Origin: Rhodoferax sp. BAB1
GTDB lineage: Bacteria > Pseudomonadota > Gammaproteobacteria > Burkholderiales > Burkholderiaceae_C
Assembly: GCF_013334205.1 (NCBI RefSeq)
Contig: NZ_CP054424.1
Coordinates: 640,001-704,000 of the forward strand
Direction of reading: 5' to 3'
Length of the DNA stretch: 64,000 bases
Shown here piece after piece: positions 17,226-25,982 of this stretch (positions are counted from its first letter, which is position 1; each line of letters starts with the position of its first letter). Under the pieces are notes generated by a model. It saw nothing but the letters and a program-made list of their open reading frames with translations. It was not told where the DNA came from and did not search any database. A program made the position numbers and the translations under genes.

Positions 17226-17276
17226 TATTGACATCAATATATATTAATTGACGTGATGGATTGGGATTTTTAGACT
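17226..17276 (+). promoter_or_regulatory. Candidate LysR operator and promoter of the Bug-hmfFG genes
   Basis: The dyad TATTGA-CA-TCAATA (17226-17239) lies just upstream of a candidate promoter TTGACG (17248-17253), a 17-bp spacer and TAGACT (17271-17276). This would start transcription near 17283, about 55 bp before the GTG of the Bug protein. The AT-rich stretch stands out in the high-GC surroundings. A wider pair, ATCACG near 17209 and CGTGAT near 17252, could extend the site. Confidence 0.5.
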
Positions 17277-17338
17277 GCCAAGCATTCAACCTGCCGTGCC
17301 TACCGGTTGCCTGCAGGTCATAACGAAGGAGATACACC

Positions 17339-18349
17339 GTGTCTGGAAATTCCAAGATTCCCCCGCTGTCGCGCCGGCGTTCCCTGTCGGGCGCCATGCT
17401 GGCCTTGGTGGCCTGCGGCGCGCTCCTCGGCAATGTCCAGGCACTGGCCCAGGCTTTTCCGAGCAAGCCGGTGCGCATCGTCGTACCCTACCCGCCGGGC
17501 GGCTTCAACGACACTTTGGGCCGTCTGGTGGCCAACCAGCTCAGCAGGACCTGGAAACAGTCCGTGATCGTGGACAACAAGCCCGGTGGTGGCACCGTCA
17601 TCGGTACCCAGGCCGTGGCCATGTCGCCAGCCGACGGCCACACCTTGCTGGTGATCCAGTTTCCGTTTGCTGCCAACCCCTGGCTGCACAAGTCGTTGCC
17701 TTACGACAGCGAGAAGGCCTTCGCGCCGGTGGTGCTGGCGGGCCGCTCGCCCATGCTGCTGGTGACCCACTCGAGCTCGTCCCTGCGCACCGTGGACGAT
17801 GTGCTGGCGCGAGCCCGGGCCAAGCCCGCAGCGCTGAACTACGGTTCCTCGGGCGCGGGCTCCTCCAATCACCTGGCGATGGCCTACTTCGAGTCGATGG
17901 CCGGCGTGAGGCTCATGCAGGTGCCCTACAAGGGCAGCACGCCCCTGCTGACCGACCTGGCCGGTGGTCAGCTCGACCTGGCCTTCGACGCCTTGCCCCA
18001 TGCGCTGCCTTTCATCCAGTCGGGCAAGATGCGCGCGATCGCCATCGCCAATGCCAAGCGCTCGCCGCTGATGCCGGACCTGCGCACGGTCGGCGAGTCC
18101 GGGGTGCCGAACTATGAGGTGTCTTCCTGGCACGGCTTTGTGGTCCCCGCCGGCACGCCGGCGGCCTTGATCGAGCGCCTGAATCGCGATATCAACGCGG
18201 TGCTCGCCACGGACGAGGTCCGGAACATCTTTGCCCAGCAGGGTGTCGTCCCCGATGGCGGCACGCCGGCCCAGTTCAAGTCGTTCATCGACGGCCAGAT
18301 GGCTTTGTGGAAAAAAGTCATCGTGCAAGGAAACATCACGGCCGAATAA
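17339..18349 (+). CDS. Bug-family tripartite tricarboxylate transporter solute-binding protein
   Basis: This 336-residue exported protein starts at GTG behind AAGGAGA. It has a signal peptide (hydrophobic core MLALVACGALLG, cleavage after ALAQA) and the Bug/TctC signature PSKPVRIVVPYPPGGFNDTLGR, then GSSGAGSSNH and PYKGSTPLL. Bug proteins bind carboxylic acids in the periplasm. No TctA or TctB membrane subunits are encoded nearby, so it is an orphan binder that may capture a furan acid for a shared permease or serve sensing. It is the first gene after the divergent LysR gene. Confidence 0.88.
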   Translation: MSGNSKIPPLSRRRSLSGAMLALVACGALLGNVQALAQAFPSKPVRIVVPYPPGGFNDTLGRLVANQLSRTWKQSVIVDNKPGGGTVIGTQAVAMSPADGHTLLVIQFPFAANPWLHKSLPYDSEKAFAPVVLAGRSPMLLVTHSSSSLRTVDDVLARARAKPAALNYGSSGAGSSNHLAMAYFESMAGVRLMQVPYKGSTPLLTDLAGGQLDLAFDALPHALPFIQSGKMRAIAIANAKRSPLMPDLRTVGESGVPNYEVSSWHGFVVPAGTPAALIERLNRDINAVLATDEVRNIFAQQGVVPDGGTPAQFKSFIDGQMALWKKVIVQGNITAE

Positions 18350-18435
18350 GCGGCCACGGGCCCAGCCAACCAGGATCCCAACGGGCCATCGGACGATGGC
18401 CCGCGGGAGAAGGCTGGCCTGCAGTTCAAACCACC

Positions 18436-19908
18436 ATGGATACAGAGCTCATGACGAAGCAGCAGCCCCCCAACGTACCCCGCTCAGACCTACGCGAATG
18501 GCTGGCGCATCTGGAGGCCACCGGTCGGTTGGCCGTGCTGCGCGAGGGCGTGGCGCTGAAGCACCGGCTGGCCGCCGTTGCCAAGCGGCTCGATGGTCAC
18601 CAGGCCAGCTACTTTCCTGATGCCGGTGGCACTGGCATGCCCGTGGTGTCGGGTTTCATGTCGCGTCGCAGCTGGATCGCCGAGGCCATGGGCGTGCCCG
18701 AGTCCGACATGCTGGCGCATTTTCGCAAGGCAGCCGACAGCCCGCTACCCTGGCGCGAGGTGCAGGCTGCGCAGGCGCCCTGCCAGCAGGAGGTCGTGCG
18801 GGGTGCCGATGTTCTCAAGCTGCTGCCGGTGCCGACCCACAGCGAACACGACAACGGCCCTTACATCACGGCCGGTCTGGTGATCGCACGCAACCCGGTG
18901 ACGGGCGTGCAGAACGTCTCGATCAACCGCATCCAGGTTCATTCAGGAACCCGCATGGCCATCCTGATGCTGCCCCGCCACCTGCTGGCCTTCTACAAGG
19001 AGGCCGAGTCGCGCAACCAGGTGCTGGAGGTGGCGGTGGTGATCGGGGTGGACCCGCTGACGCTGCTGGCCTCGCAGGCGATTGCGCCGATCGACTATGA
19101 CGAACTCGGGATTGCGGGGGCCTTGCACGGCGTGCCTCTGCCGGTGGTTAAGTGCCAGACTAACGAGGTGCGGGTGCCGGCCAACAGCGAGATCGTGATC
19201 GAGGGGCGGCTGCTGCCCGGCGTGCGCGAGCCCGAAGGGCCGTTCGGCGAGTTTCCGAAATACTACAGCGCGCGCGAGCGCCGCGAGGTGATCGAGGTGG
19301 ACGCCATCACGCATCGCCACAACCCGATCTTCCACACCATCGTGCCGGCGGAAATGGAGCACCTGCTACTGGGCTCCATCCCGCGCGAGGCCACCTTGCT
19401 GGCGCACCTGCAGCGCAGCTTCCCCAATGTCCTGGACGTGCACCTGTCGATCGGCGGGGTGGGGCGCTACCACCTGTTCGTCAAGCTGCGCAAGACGCAC
19501 GAAGGCCAACCCAAGAACGTGATCTGCGCCGCCTTCGGTGCCCACTACGACATCAAGCAGGTGATCGTGGTCGACGACGATGTGGAGGTGCACGACCCGA
19601 AACAGGTGGAGTGGGCCGTGGCCACGCGCTTCCAGGCCGATCGCGACCTCGTGGTGATTGCCGGGGCACAGGGCTCGGTGCTCGATCCGTCTACCACCGT
19701 CGGCCAGGACTACCCGGACGGCGGCGCGCCGCCGGCACATCTGCAAGGGCTGAGCGCCAAGATGGGCTTGGACGCGACCCGTCCGGTGGCCTACCACGAG
19801 CATGTGTTCACCAAGGTGCGCGTCCCCGGCGAGGCCGATGTCGATCTGAGGCAGGAGGTGCGCTCTGAGGCTCGCATCGACTGGCGTACCGGTGGCGTCA
19901 AGGCATGA
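18436..19908 (+). CDS. hmfF: UbiD-family decarboxylase, probable 2,5-furandicarboxylate decarboxylase
   Basis: This 490-residue UbiD-fold enzyme uses prenylated FMN. The active-site Arg and Glu region is seen in VREPEGPFGEFPKYYS, with the preceding INRIQVHSGTRMAI block that contacts cofactor and metal. Its ATGA overlap with ubiX, its LysR and Bug neighbours and the furoyl-CoA genes downstream match the HmfF/HmfG arrangement, in which furandicarboxylate is decarboxylated to 2-furoate. A different aromatic acid cannot be excluded, because UbiD substrate range is not readable from motifs. The ATG at 18451 is an alternative start. Confidence 0.8.
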   Translation: MDTELMTKQQPPNVPRSDLREWLAHLEATGRLAVLREGVALKHRLAAVAKRLDGHQASYFPDAGGTGMPVVSGFMSRRSWIAEAMGVPESDMLAHFRKAADSPLPWREVQAAQAPCQQEVVRGADVLKLLPVPTHSEHDNGPYITAGLVIARNPVTGVQNVSINRIQVHSGTRMAILMLPRHLLAFYKEAESRNQVLEVAVVIGVDPLTLLASQAIAPIDYDELGIAGALHGVPLPVVKCQTNEVRVPANSEIVIEGRLLPGVREPEGPFGEFPKYYSARERREVIEVDAITHRHNPIFHTIVPAEMEHLLLGSIPREATLLAHLQRSFPNVLDVHLSIGGVGRYHLFVKLRKTHEGQPKNVICAAFGAHYDIKQVIVVDDDVEVHDPKQVEWAVATRFQADRDLVVIAGAQGSVLDPSTTVGQDYPDGGAPPAHLQGLSAKMGLDATRPVAYHEHVFTKVRVPGEADVDLRQEVRSEARIDWRTGGVKA

Positions 19909-20501
19909 GCCGGCCCGATCGCAAGCGACTGATCGTCGCCATCACGGGCGCCAGCGGCGCGATCTACGGCGTGCGCCTGCTCGAGCAGCTGCGCGACTTG
20001 CCGGAGTGGGAAACCCATCTGATTGTGTCGGCCGCGGGCGTCCTGACCGCCGCCGAGGAGCTCAACCTCAAACGCGCTGACATCGAGGCGCTGGCTGATG
20101 TCGTGCACAACGCCAAGGACATCGGCGCGGCGGTCTCGAGCGGCTCGTTCCGCACCGCGGGCATGGTGATCGCACCGTGCTCGATGAAGACGCTGGCGGA
20201 GGTCGCCCACGGCATGGCCGACAACCTGGTCAGCCGCGCGGCCGACGTAGTGCTCAAGGAGCGCCGCCGCCTGGTCCTGCTGGCACGCGAGACGCCGCTG
20301 AACCTGGCCCACCTGCGCAACATGACCGCCGTGACGGAGATGGGCGGCATCGTGTTCCCGCCGGTGCCGGCCTTCTATACCAGGCCATCGTCGATAGACG
20401 ACGTGGTCAACCACACAGTGGGGCGGGTGCTCGACTTGTTCGAGATCGACCACACCCATCTGGTGCGCCGTTGGCAGGGGCTCGGCGTCCAGGATCAGTA
20501 A
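19905..20501 (+). CDS. hmfG: UbiX-family flavin prenyltransferase
   Basis: This 198-residue flavoprotein has the N-terminal FMN-binding motif VAITGASGAIYGVRLLEQL and the conserved APCSMKTLAEVAHG and LLARETPLNLAHLRNM blocks of UbiX. The enzyme adds dimethylallyl to FMN to make the prenyl-FMN needed by UbiD. It is translationally coupled to the decarboxylase gene, so it most likely supplies that enzyme. The function is well supported; the hmfG name rests on gene context. Confidence 0.87.
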   Translation: MSRPDRKRLIVAITGASGAIYGVRLLEQLRDLPEWETHLIVSAAGVLTAAEELNLKRADIEALADVVHNAKDIGAAVSSGSFRTAGMVIAPCSMKTLAEVAHGMADNLVSRAADVVLKERRRLVLLARETPLNLAHLRNMTAVTEMGGIVFPPVPAFYTRPSSIDDVVNHTVGRVLDLFEIDHTHLVRRWQGLGVQDQ

Positions 20502-20547
20502 GTTCGAAGTCCCGGTTTCTTGACATTCAACAACGAGGAGACATGAG

Positions 20548-21759
20548 ATGAAAACAATCAAGCAGATCATTGCGGCCAGCACCGTGGCGCTGACCAGCGC
20601 CCTGTCCGTGCTACCGGCGCACGCCACCCTCGGCTCGTGCAGCGAGGCGATCGTGTTGGGCACCACCATTTCCGAGACGGGGCCGTTCTCGACCCTGGCC
20701 GACCGCTGGCGCAAGATGACCGAGGTCTTTGCCGAGGAAGTCAACAAGGGTGGCGGCGTGTCGGTGAAGTCCTGCAACAAGAAGCTGCCGATCAAGTTCG
20801 TGATCTATGACGACCAGAGCGTTCCGGCCACCGCCGTCGCCCTGTTCGAGAAGATGGCTACGGTCGACAAGGTTGATTTCTTCGTCGGTCCGGACTGGTC
20901 CTCGCTGGGTGGCCCTGTGCCGCCGGTGGCCGAGAAGCACAAGATTCCGATGGTGATGGCCAACGTGGCCACGCCGTCTGTGTACGATCGCGGCCTGAAG
21001 TACATCTGGGGCACCCCTTTCCCGGTGGTGCCCAACTGGTCGGCGCGGTATTTCGAGATGATCGGCAAGGTCAGTCCCAAGCCGCAGACCATCTTCTTCA
21101 TCACCCACGACAACCCGGTGATGAAGGGCATTACCGCGACCTGGAGCAAGAAGGCCGAGGAGCAGGGCCTGAAGGTGCTGGGCAATGAAACCTTCTCGCC
21201 CGAACTCAAGGATTTCACGGCGCTGATTGCCAAGGTCCGTGCCGCCAAGGCCGACATCATCTACCTGAGCTCCTACGACAACGCCTCGGTTCCCCTGGTA
21301 CAGCAGATGCGCCAGCTCAAGGTGCGTGCCATGGACGTGCACCACACCATGCTTACCGGCGCGCTGCACCGCCAGGTCGGCAAGGACATCGAGGGCATGA
21401 CCGGCGAACTCAGCTGGTACCCGGGTGTCAAGGGTGACTACAGCGACTTGGTCGAGACCGTGATGAAGCGTGCCGACGTGTCGATGTTCGACTACATCTG
21501 GACGCTGGGCCGCCTGACGTCCTACTTGACCATGATCCAGGCCATCGAGAAAGCCGGCGTGGTGGACCGGGAGAAGGTCAAGGAAGCCTTGTTCAAGGCC
21601 ACGGTCAAGTCGCCCGCCGGGGACGTGACCTTCGACGAGCGCGGCTTCCCCAACACCGGTGCCTTCACGGTGCAGATGAATGGCGGCAAAGTCAATGTCG
21701 TGTGGCCGCCCGAGGTGGCCACCGGCAAGCTGGTCTGGCCATCGCCGACCTGGAAGTAA
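20548..21759 (+). CDS. Liv-type ABC transporter substrate-binding protein (first system)
   Basis: This 403-residue exported protein has a signal peptide ending LPAHA and a type I periplasmic-binding fold (IVLGTTISETGPFSTLADRW, PVAEKHKIPMVMANVATPS). The RBS GAGGAGA lies close upstream. It starts a transporter set (binding protein, permease, permease-ATPase fusion, ATPase) located directly after hmfFG. In catabolic clusters such transporters import aromatic or furan acids rather than amino acids; that is inferred here. Confidence 0.87.
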   Translation: MKTIKQIIAASTVALTSALSVLPAHATLGSCSEAIVLGTTISETGPFSTLADRWRKMTEVFAEEVNKGGGVSVKSCNKKLPIKFVIYDDQSVPATAVALFEKMATVDKVDFFVGPDWSSLGGPVPPVAEKHKIPMVMANVATPSVYDRGLKYIWGTPFPVVPNWSARYFEMIGKVSPKPQTIFFITHDNPVMKGITATWSKKAEEQGLKVLGNETFSPELKDFTALIAKVRAAKADIIYLSSYDNASVPLVQQMRQLKVRAMDVHHTMLTGALHRQVGKDIEGMTGELSWYPGVKGDYSDLVETVMKRADVSMFDYIWTLGRLTSYLTMIQAIEKAGVVDREKVKEALFKATVKSPAGDVTFDERGFPNTGAFTVQMNGGKVNVVWPPEVATGKLVWPSPTWK

Positions 21760-21774
21760 GCGGACGTCACAAAG

Positions 21775-22641
21775 ATGGAAGTCCTGCTCCAGGTTCTTAT
21801 CGGTGGGGTGCTGCTGGGCGGACTGTACGCGCTGGTCGCGTTCGGTCTGTCGCTGATCTACGGCGTCGTGCGCATCCTTAACTTTGCACACGGCACCCTG
21901 CTGGCGGTCAGCGGCGTGCTCGCCAGCTTGGCGTACGCCAGCTGGCAGCTGCACCCGCTGCTGATCGCCGTGCTGCTGGCGCCGTTGCTGTTCGTCTGCG
22001 CCTACGGCTACTACCACGTGCTGCTGCGCCCGCTGTCCAAGCGCAACCACTTCGAGTCCACGGTGGGCACGGTGCTGGTGACCGTCGGCACGCTGATGAT
22101 CCTTTCGGACCTTACGGCCAAGGCTGCTGGTGCCACCCAGCGCAACATTCCCTTGCGGCTGGAGGCGTTGGAGTTCGGCGAGATCGTCATCTCGACCACC
22201 CAGCTGTTGATCCTCCTGGGCATCGCGCTGCTGACCGTGGTGATGCACCTGATTCTCACGTGCACCTGGTTCGGCCGTGCGGTGCGCGCGGTGACACAGG
22301 ATCCGGTGGGGGCCCAGATCTGCGGCGTGCAGAGCACGCGCATGAAGGCGTTGACCTTTGCCTTCGGCTCGGCGACTGTCGCCGTCGCGGCCGTGCTCTA
22401 CGTGCTGTCCTTCCCCGTGGATCCCTACATGGGCTTCGGCCTGACGGTCAAGGCCTTCACCATCATCGTCGTCGGTGGCGTCGGCAACCTGCCGGGCGCC
22501 CTGTTGGCGGGGATCTTTCTCGGCGTGGCCGAAGGCCTGACTGGCCTGTACTGGAAGCCCGAATGGGCGCCTGCGCTCAGCGTTGTCCTGATGCTGCTGA
22601 TCCTGGTCGCCTATCCCAAGGGCGTTGGAGTCAAAGCATGA
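21775..22641 (+). CDS. LivH-type ABC transporter permease (first system)
   Basis: This 288-residue integral membrane protein has about eight hydrophobic helices. It has the LivH pattern LIGGVLLGGLYALVAFGLSL and NFAHG near the N terminus, and a later cytoplasmic EAA-like loop (AVTQDPVGAQICG). It ends in an ATGA overlap with the fused permease-ATPase gene, so the two membrane halves are made together. Confidence 0.88.
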   Translation: MEVLLQVLIGGVLLGGLYALVAFGLSLIYGVVRILNFAHGTLLAVSGVLASLAYASWQLHPLLIAVLLAPLLFVCAYGYYHVLLRPLSKRNHFESTVGTVLVTVGTLMILSDLTAKAAGATQRNIPLRLEALEFGEIVISTTQLLILLGIALLTVVMHLILTCTWFGRAVRAVTQDPVGAQICGVQSTRMKALTFAFGSATVAVAAVLYVLSFPVDPYMGFGLTVKAFTIIVVGGVGNLPGALLAGIFLGVAEGLTGLYWKPEWAPALSVVLMLLILVAYPKGVGVKA

Positions 22642-24467
22642 AACATGGCATGTCACGCACCGCCGGATGGCTGACCGGCGGCGTCGGAGTGCTGGCCCTG
22701 GCCGTGCTGCCCTTCGTCGGCAACGCCTACATCACCACCATCGCATTCACCGTGCTGATCGCCTACATCCTTGGCCAGAGCTGGGACTGGGTTGCCGGCG
22801 AGATGGGTTACGTCAACCTGGGGCACTACTGCTTCTACGGCATCGGGGCCTACGCCTTCTCGATTGCGCTGGTCGGCCAATGGCCTCTGGTCGTCGCGAT
22901 TGGCTTTGCGGTGCTGATCACAGCCCTGGCTGCGCTCGTCATCTCGGTGCCCCTGTTCCGACTGCACGGCGACTACTTTGCCTTTGGCACGCTTGCGCTG
23001 CTGCCGCTCATGGAGGTGCTGGCCTACAACCTCACGCCGGTGACCAACGGGGCCGACGGCATCGTTTTGCCGGTGGAGCAGGTCCTCAAGCCGGCCTACC
23101 TGATCTCTCTCGGGGTGTGCGTGCTGACCTTCATCGTCACACTGCGCATCAATGCGGCGCGCTTCGGCTACGCGCTCAAGAGCATCCGCAACGATGAGCA
23201 GGTGGCCGAGACCGTGGGTGTGCGCATCGCGCCGGTCAAGCGGCGCGTGCTGATGCTAAGCGCCGGCTTCGGCGCTGTGGCCGGCGCCTTGCAGGCCTGG
23301 CAGATGAGCTATATCGACCCGGCCACCGTCTTCGGCCTGAATGTGGCGCTGGTGCCGGTGGCCATGGTGCTGTTTGCCGGCTCCGGCCTGCGCTGGGGTC
23401 CGCTGGTTGGCGTGCTGGTGCTGGCCACGCTGCAGCAATGGCTGCTGGTCAGCATGAAGGGCTTCCAGGCCACCCTGTACGGCCTGATCGTGCTGCTGAT
23501 CGGGCGCTTCATGCCCGGCGGCTTCCTGCGCGCAAAGTGGGTACGACGCGTGCCGCTGCTCAGTGCCCTGGCGCGCGAGCATCACGAGTACATGGGCGAG
23601 TCGGATGCCCAGGCGGCTCTCCAGGTGGCCAAGGACGGCACCGCCGTGGCGCTGCCGCTGCCGCGCATCCAGTCGGAGAGCGGGAAGCCCCTGATCGAGT
23701 TGCAGAACGTACGCATGCAGTTCGGCGGCAACGTCGCCGTCAACGACGTCAGCCTGAGTATTCGCCAGGGCGAGATCGTCGGCCTGATCGGGCCCAACGG
23801 CTCGGGCAAGACGACCCTGTTCAACTGCATTTCGCGGGTGTACACGCCTACCGGGGGGCGCGTGATGTTTGCCGGCCAGGACTTGAGCCGGGCCAGCCGT
23901 GACGAGATCGCTCGTCTGGGCGTCGGACGCACCTACCAGATCCCGCGCCCCTTCGGGGACCTGACGGTGCAGGAGAACATCGCCATTCCCTTGATGTTCA
24001 GCGAAGCTCCGCTGTCGCCGCGCGATGCGATGCGCGAGGCGCGTTCCTTCATCGAGTACGCCGAGTTGAGCCACCGCCTGCGCGACCGTGCCGACAGCCT
24101 GTCGGTGCAAGAGCGCAAGGCGCTGGAATTCGCCCGTGCGCTGGCCTGCAAGCCGCGCCTGCTGCTGGTCGATGAGGTCGCCTCGGGCCTGACGCCGGTC
24201 GAGGTGCAGCGCTTCGTCGAGCACATCCGGCACGTGCGCGACCGCTACGGCATCACCGTGATCTGGGTGGAGCACATCTTCTCGGCCTTGGAGAAGGTGG
24301 TCGACCGGGTCATCGTTCTGGAGCAGGGTTCGATGATCGCCGACGGTCCCCTGAGCCAGGTGGTCAAGGACGAGCGTGTGCTCAATACCTATCTTGGCAG
24401 CGCTGCCCAGGCCAGCACCAAGACCAAGGCGCAGAAATCCCCGCAGCGGGTAGAGGGAGTTGTCTGA
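22638..24467 (+). CDS. LivM-LivG fusion: ABC permease joined to ATP-binding domain (first system)
   Basis: This 609-residue protein has a LivM-type permease at about 1-310, a linker at about 310-345 and a LivG-type ATPase at about 350-590. The ATPase has a normal Walker A (GPNGSGKTT) and Walker B (LLLVDE), but the signature motif reads LSVQERKALE where most ABC proteins have LSGGQ or LAYGQQ. Some LivG relatives show similar deviation. The partner LivF keeps a normal signature, so one full ATP site may remain. Overlaps with both neighbours (ATGA upstream, TGATG downstream) indicate one operon. Confidence 0.87.
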   Translation: MKHGMSRTAGWLTGGVGVLALAVLPFVGNAYITTIAFTVLIAYILGQSWDWVAGEMGYVNLGHYCFYGIGAYAFSIALVGQWPLVVAIGFAVLITALAALVISVPLFRLHGDYFAFGTLALLPLMEVLAYNLTPVTNGADGIVLPVEQVLKPAYLISLGVCVLTFIVTLRINAARFGYALKSIRNDEQVAETVGVRIAPVKRRVLMLSAGFGAVAGALQAWQMSYIDPATVFGLNVALVPVAMVLFAGSGLRWGPLVGVLVLATLQQWLLVSMKGFQATLYGLIVLLIGRFMPGGFLRAKWVRRVPLLSALAREHHEYMGESDAQAALQVAKDGTAVALPLPRIQSESGKPLIELQNVRMQFGGNVAVNDVSLSIRQGEIVGLIGPNGSGKTTLFNCISRVYTPTGGRVMFAGQDLSRASRDEIARLGVGRTYQIPRPFGDLTVQENIAIPLMFSEAPLSPRDAMREARSFIEYAELSHRLRDRADSLSVQERKALEFARALACKPRLLLVDEVASGLTPVEVQRFVEHIRHVRDRYGITVIWVEHIFSALEKVVDRVIVLEQGSMIADGPLSQVVKDERVLNTYLGSAAQASTKTKAQKSPQRVEGVV

Positions 24468-25174
24468 TGCTGACGCTGAAGAACCTGAGTGTGGACCACG
24501 GCGCCCTGCGCGCCCTGTGGGACGTTTCACTGCACGTGGGCAAGGGTGAGCGCGTGGGACTTCTAGGCGCCAATGGTGCGGGCAAGTCCACGGCGATGGG
24601 GGCGATCGTCGGCCTGTACCCGAGCGTGTCCGGCACCATCACCTACGACGGCCGGTTGCTGGATTGCCCCTCGACGGCCCAGACGGTGGCCGCTGGCATC
24701 GCCCTGGTGCCCGAAGGCCGGCGCCTGTTCCCCGCTATGAGCGTGCTGGAGAACCTTGTCATGGGGGTCTATGCAGCGGCCAGCCGCAAGGACCTCGATG
24801 CAACGCTTGAGCGCGTCTACGCGCTGTTCCCGATCCTGCGCGACAAGGCGTGCCAGAACGCCGGCGAACTCAGCGGAGGGCAGCAACAGATGGTGACCAT
24901 CGGCCGCGCCCTGATGTCGCGACCCAGGCTGCTGCTGCTGGACGAGCCTTTCATCGGCGTGGCGCCCAGGCTGGTCGACGAGATCCTGGAGGCCTTGCGC
25001 AGCATCGCCGACGAGGGCGTGACCATGCTCCTGGTCGAGCAGAACACCCACCGCGCACTGGACTTCGTGCAGCGTGCCTACGTGATCGAAAACGGCCGTA
25101 CCGTGCTGGAGGGGGACCGCCAGGCGCTGTTGGACGACCCGGCCTTTGCCGCCAAGTTTCTCGGACTTGAGTAG
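24467..25174 (+). CDS. LivF-type ABC transporter ATP-binding protein (first system)
   Basis: This 235-residue ATPase has Walker A GANGAGKST, signature LSGGQQQM, Walker B LLLLDEPF and the H-loop region (VEQNTHRALDF). It is of LivF type in length and order, following the LivM-LivG fusion by a one-base overlap. It completes a four-protein importer that sits between the decarboxylase genes and the oxidation genes. Confidence 0.9.
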   Translation: MLTLKNLSVDHGALRALWDVSLHVGKGERVGLLGANGAGKSTAMGAIVGLYPSVSGTITYDGRLLDCPSTAQTVAAGIALVPEGRRLFPAMSVLENLVMGVYAAASRKDLDATLERVYALFPILRDKACQNAGELSGGQQQMVTIGRALMSRPRLLLLDEPFIGVAPRLVDEILEALRSIADEGVTMLLVEQNTHRALDFVQRAYVIENGRTVLEGDRQALLDDPAFAAKFLGLE

Positions 25175-25187
25175 AAGGAGACACACC

Positions 25188-25961
25188 ATGAACAGAGAAC
25201 AGGAAATCGTTGCCCGCTCTAACGCGTTTCGCGACGAGTACCGCGCCTCCACGCCGGGCTGGTACCGGGGTGAGATGCATCTGGCCTTCACGCTGACATT
25301 CACCATCGGCGTCATCTGGTACTGCGCCAGCCAACTCGGCACCACCGTCTGGCAGGAGTGGGTCTACGTGGTGGTTCCGATGTTCCTTTTTGGCAACTGG
25401 GCCGAGTGGGCGGCGCACCGCTACCTGCTGCACAGCCCCAAGAGCCTGTTGAAGATGGCCTACAAGCGGCACGTGGCGACACACCACCAGTTCTTCTCGC
25501 ACAAGACGCTGGACTATCACGGCCACCGCGACTGGCGTGCGCTGCTGTTCCCGCCGTTCGCGCCCGTCATGTTCGTGATGGCCGCGCTGCCGGCGGCCAT
25601 CGCGCTCGGCGCGCTGTGGACGGCGAACGCAGGCTACATCGCCATGATGACCATGGCCGGCTACTTCCTGATGTACGAGGGCCTGCACACGCTATCGCAC
25701 ATCGAGCACCCGCTGCTGGACCGCCTCCCGCTGGTCAACACCGTGCGCCGCATGCACGTGCTGCACCACAACCCGGACTTCATGCACACGCGCAACTTCA
25801 ACCTGACCTTCCCGCTCTGCGACGCGCTGTTCGGCACCAGCGACCTCAACTCGGGTGTGGTTGGCACGCTGTTCAACGGCATGTCGGATGAGAACCGCAA
25901 GGAAGAAGATCGCCGCAAGCTCGAGGCGCAGCAAGTCGAGCGCAACACCGGCACTCACTGA
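25188..25961 (+). CDS. Membrane fatty-acid-hydroxylase/sterol-desaturase superfamily protein (di-iron)
   Basis: This 257-residue protein has hydrophobic helices at about 38-75 and 125-165. Its histidine clusters are typical of membrane di-iron hydroxylases: HRYLLH, HVATHHQFFSH, HTLSHIEH and HVLHHNPDFMH. Such enzymes use O2 to hydroxylate or desaturate C-H bonds. It starts 13 bp after livF, behind AAGGAGA, and is followed by an SDR and an aldehyde dehydrogenase. That order suggests oxidation of a methyl or hydroxymethyl group to a carboxylate. It has no counterpart in the described hmf cluster, so substrate and necessity are open. Confidence 0.8.
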   Translation: MNREQEIVARSNAFRDEYRASTPGWYRGEMHLAFTLTFTIGVIWYCASQLGTTVWQEWVYVVVPMFLFGNWAEWAAHRYLLHSPKSLLKMAYKRHVATHHQFFSHKTLDYHGHRDWRALLFPPFAPVMFVMAALPAAIALGALWTANAGYIAMMTMAGYFLMYEGLHTLSHIEHPLLDRLPLVNTVRRMHVLHHNPDFMHTRNFNLTFPLCDALFGTSDLNSGVVGTLFNGMSDENRKEEDRRKLEAQQVERNTGTH

Positions 25962-25982
25962 GAACCCCCAACTGGAATCAAT

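Noticed and set aside
17308..18328. Minus-strand open frame opposite the Bug protein
   Set aside because: The plus strand shows RBS, signal peptide and the Bug signature; the minus frame is His/Gln-rich antisense.
20611..22656. Long minus-strand open frame opposite the first Liv transporter genes
   Set aside because: It lacks motifs and runs across two well-supported plus-strand genes with signal peptide and permease features.
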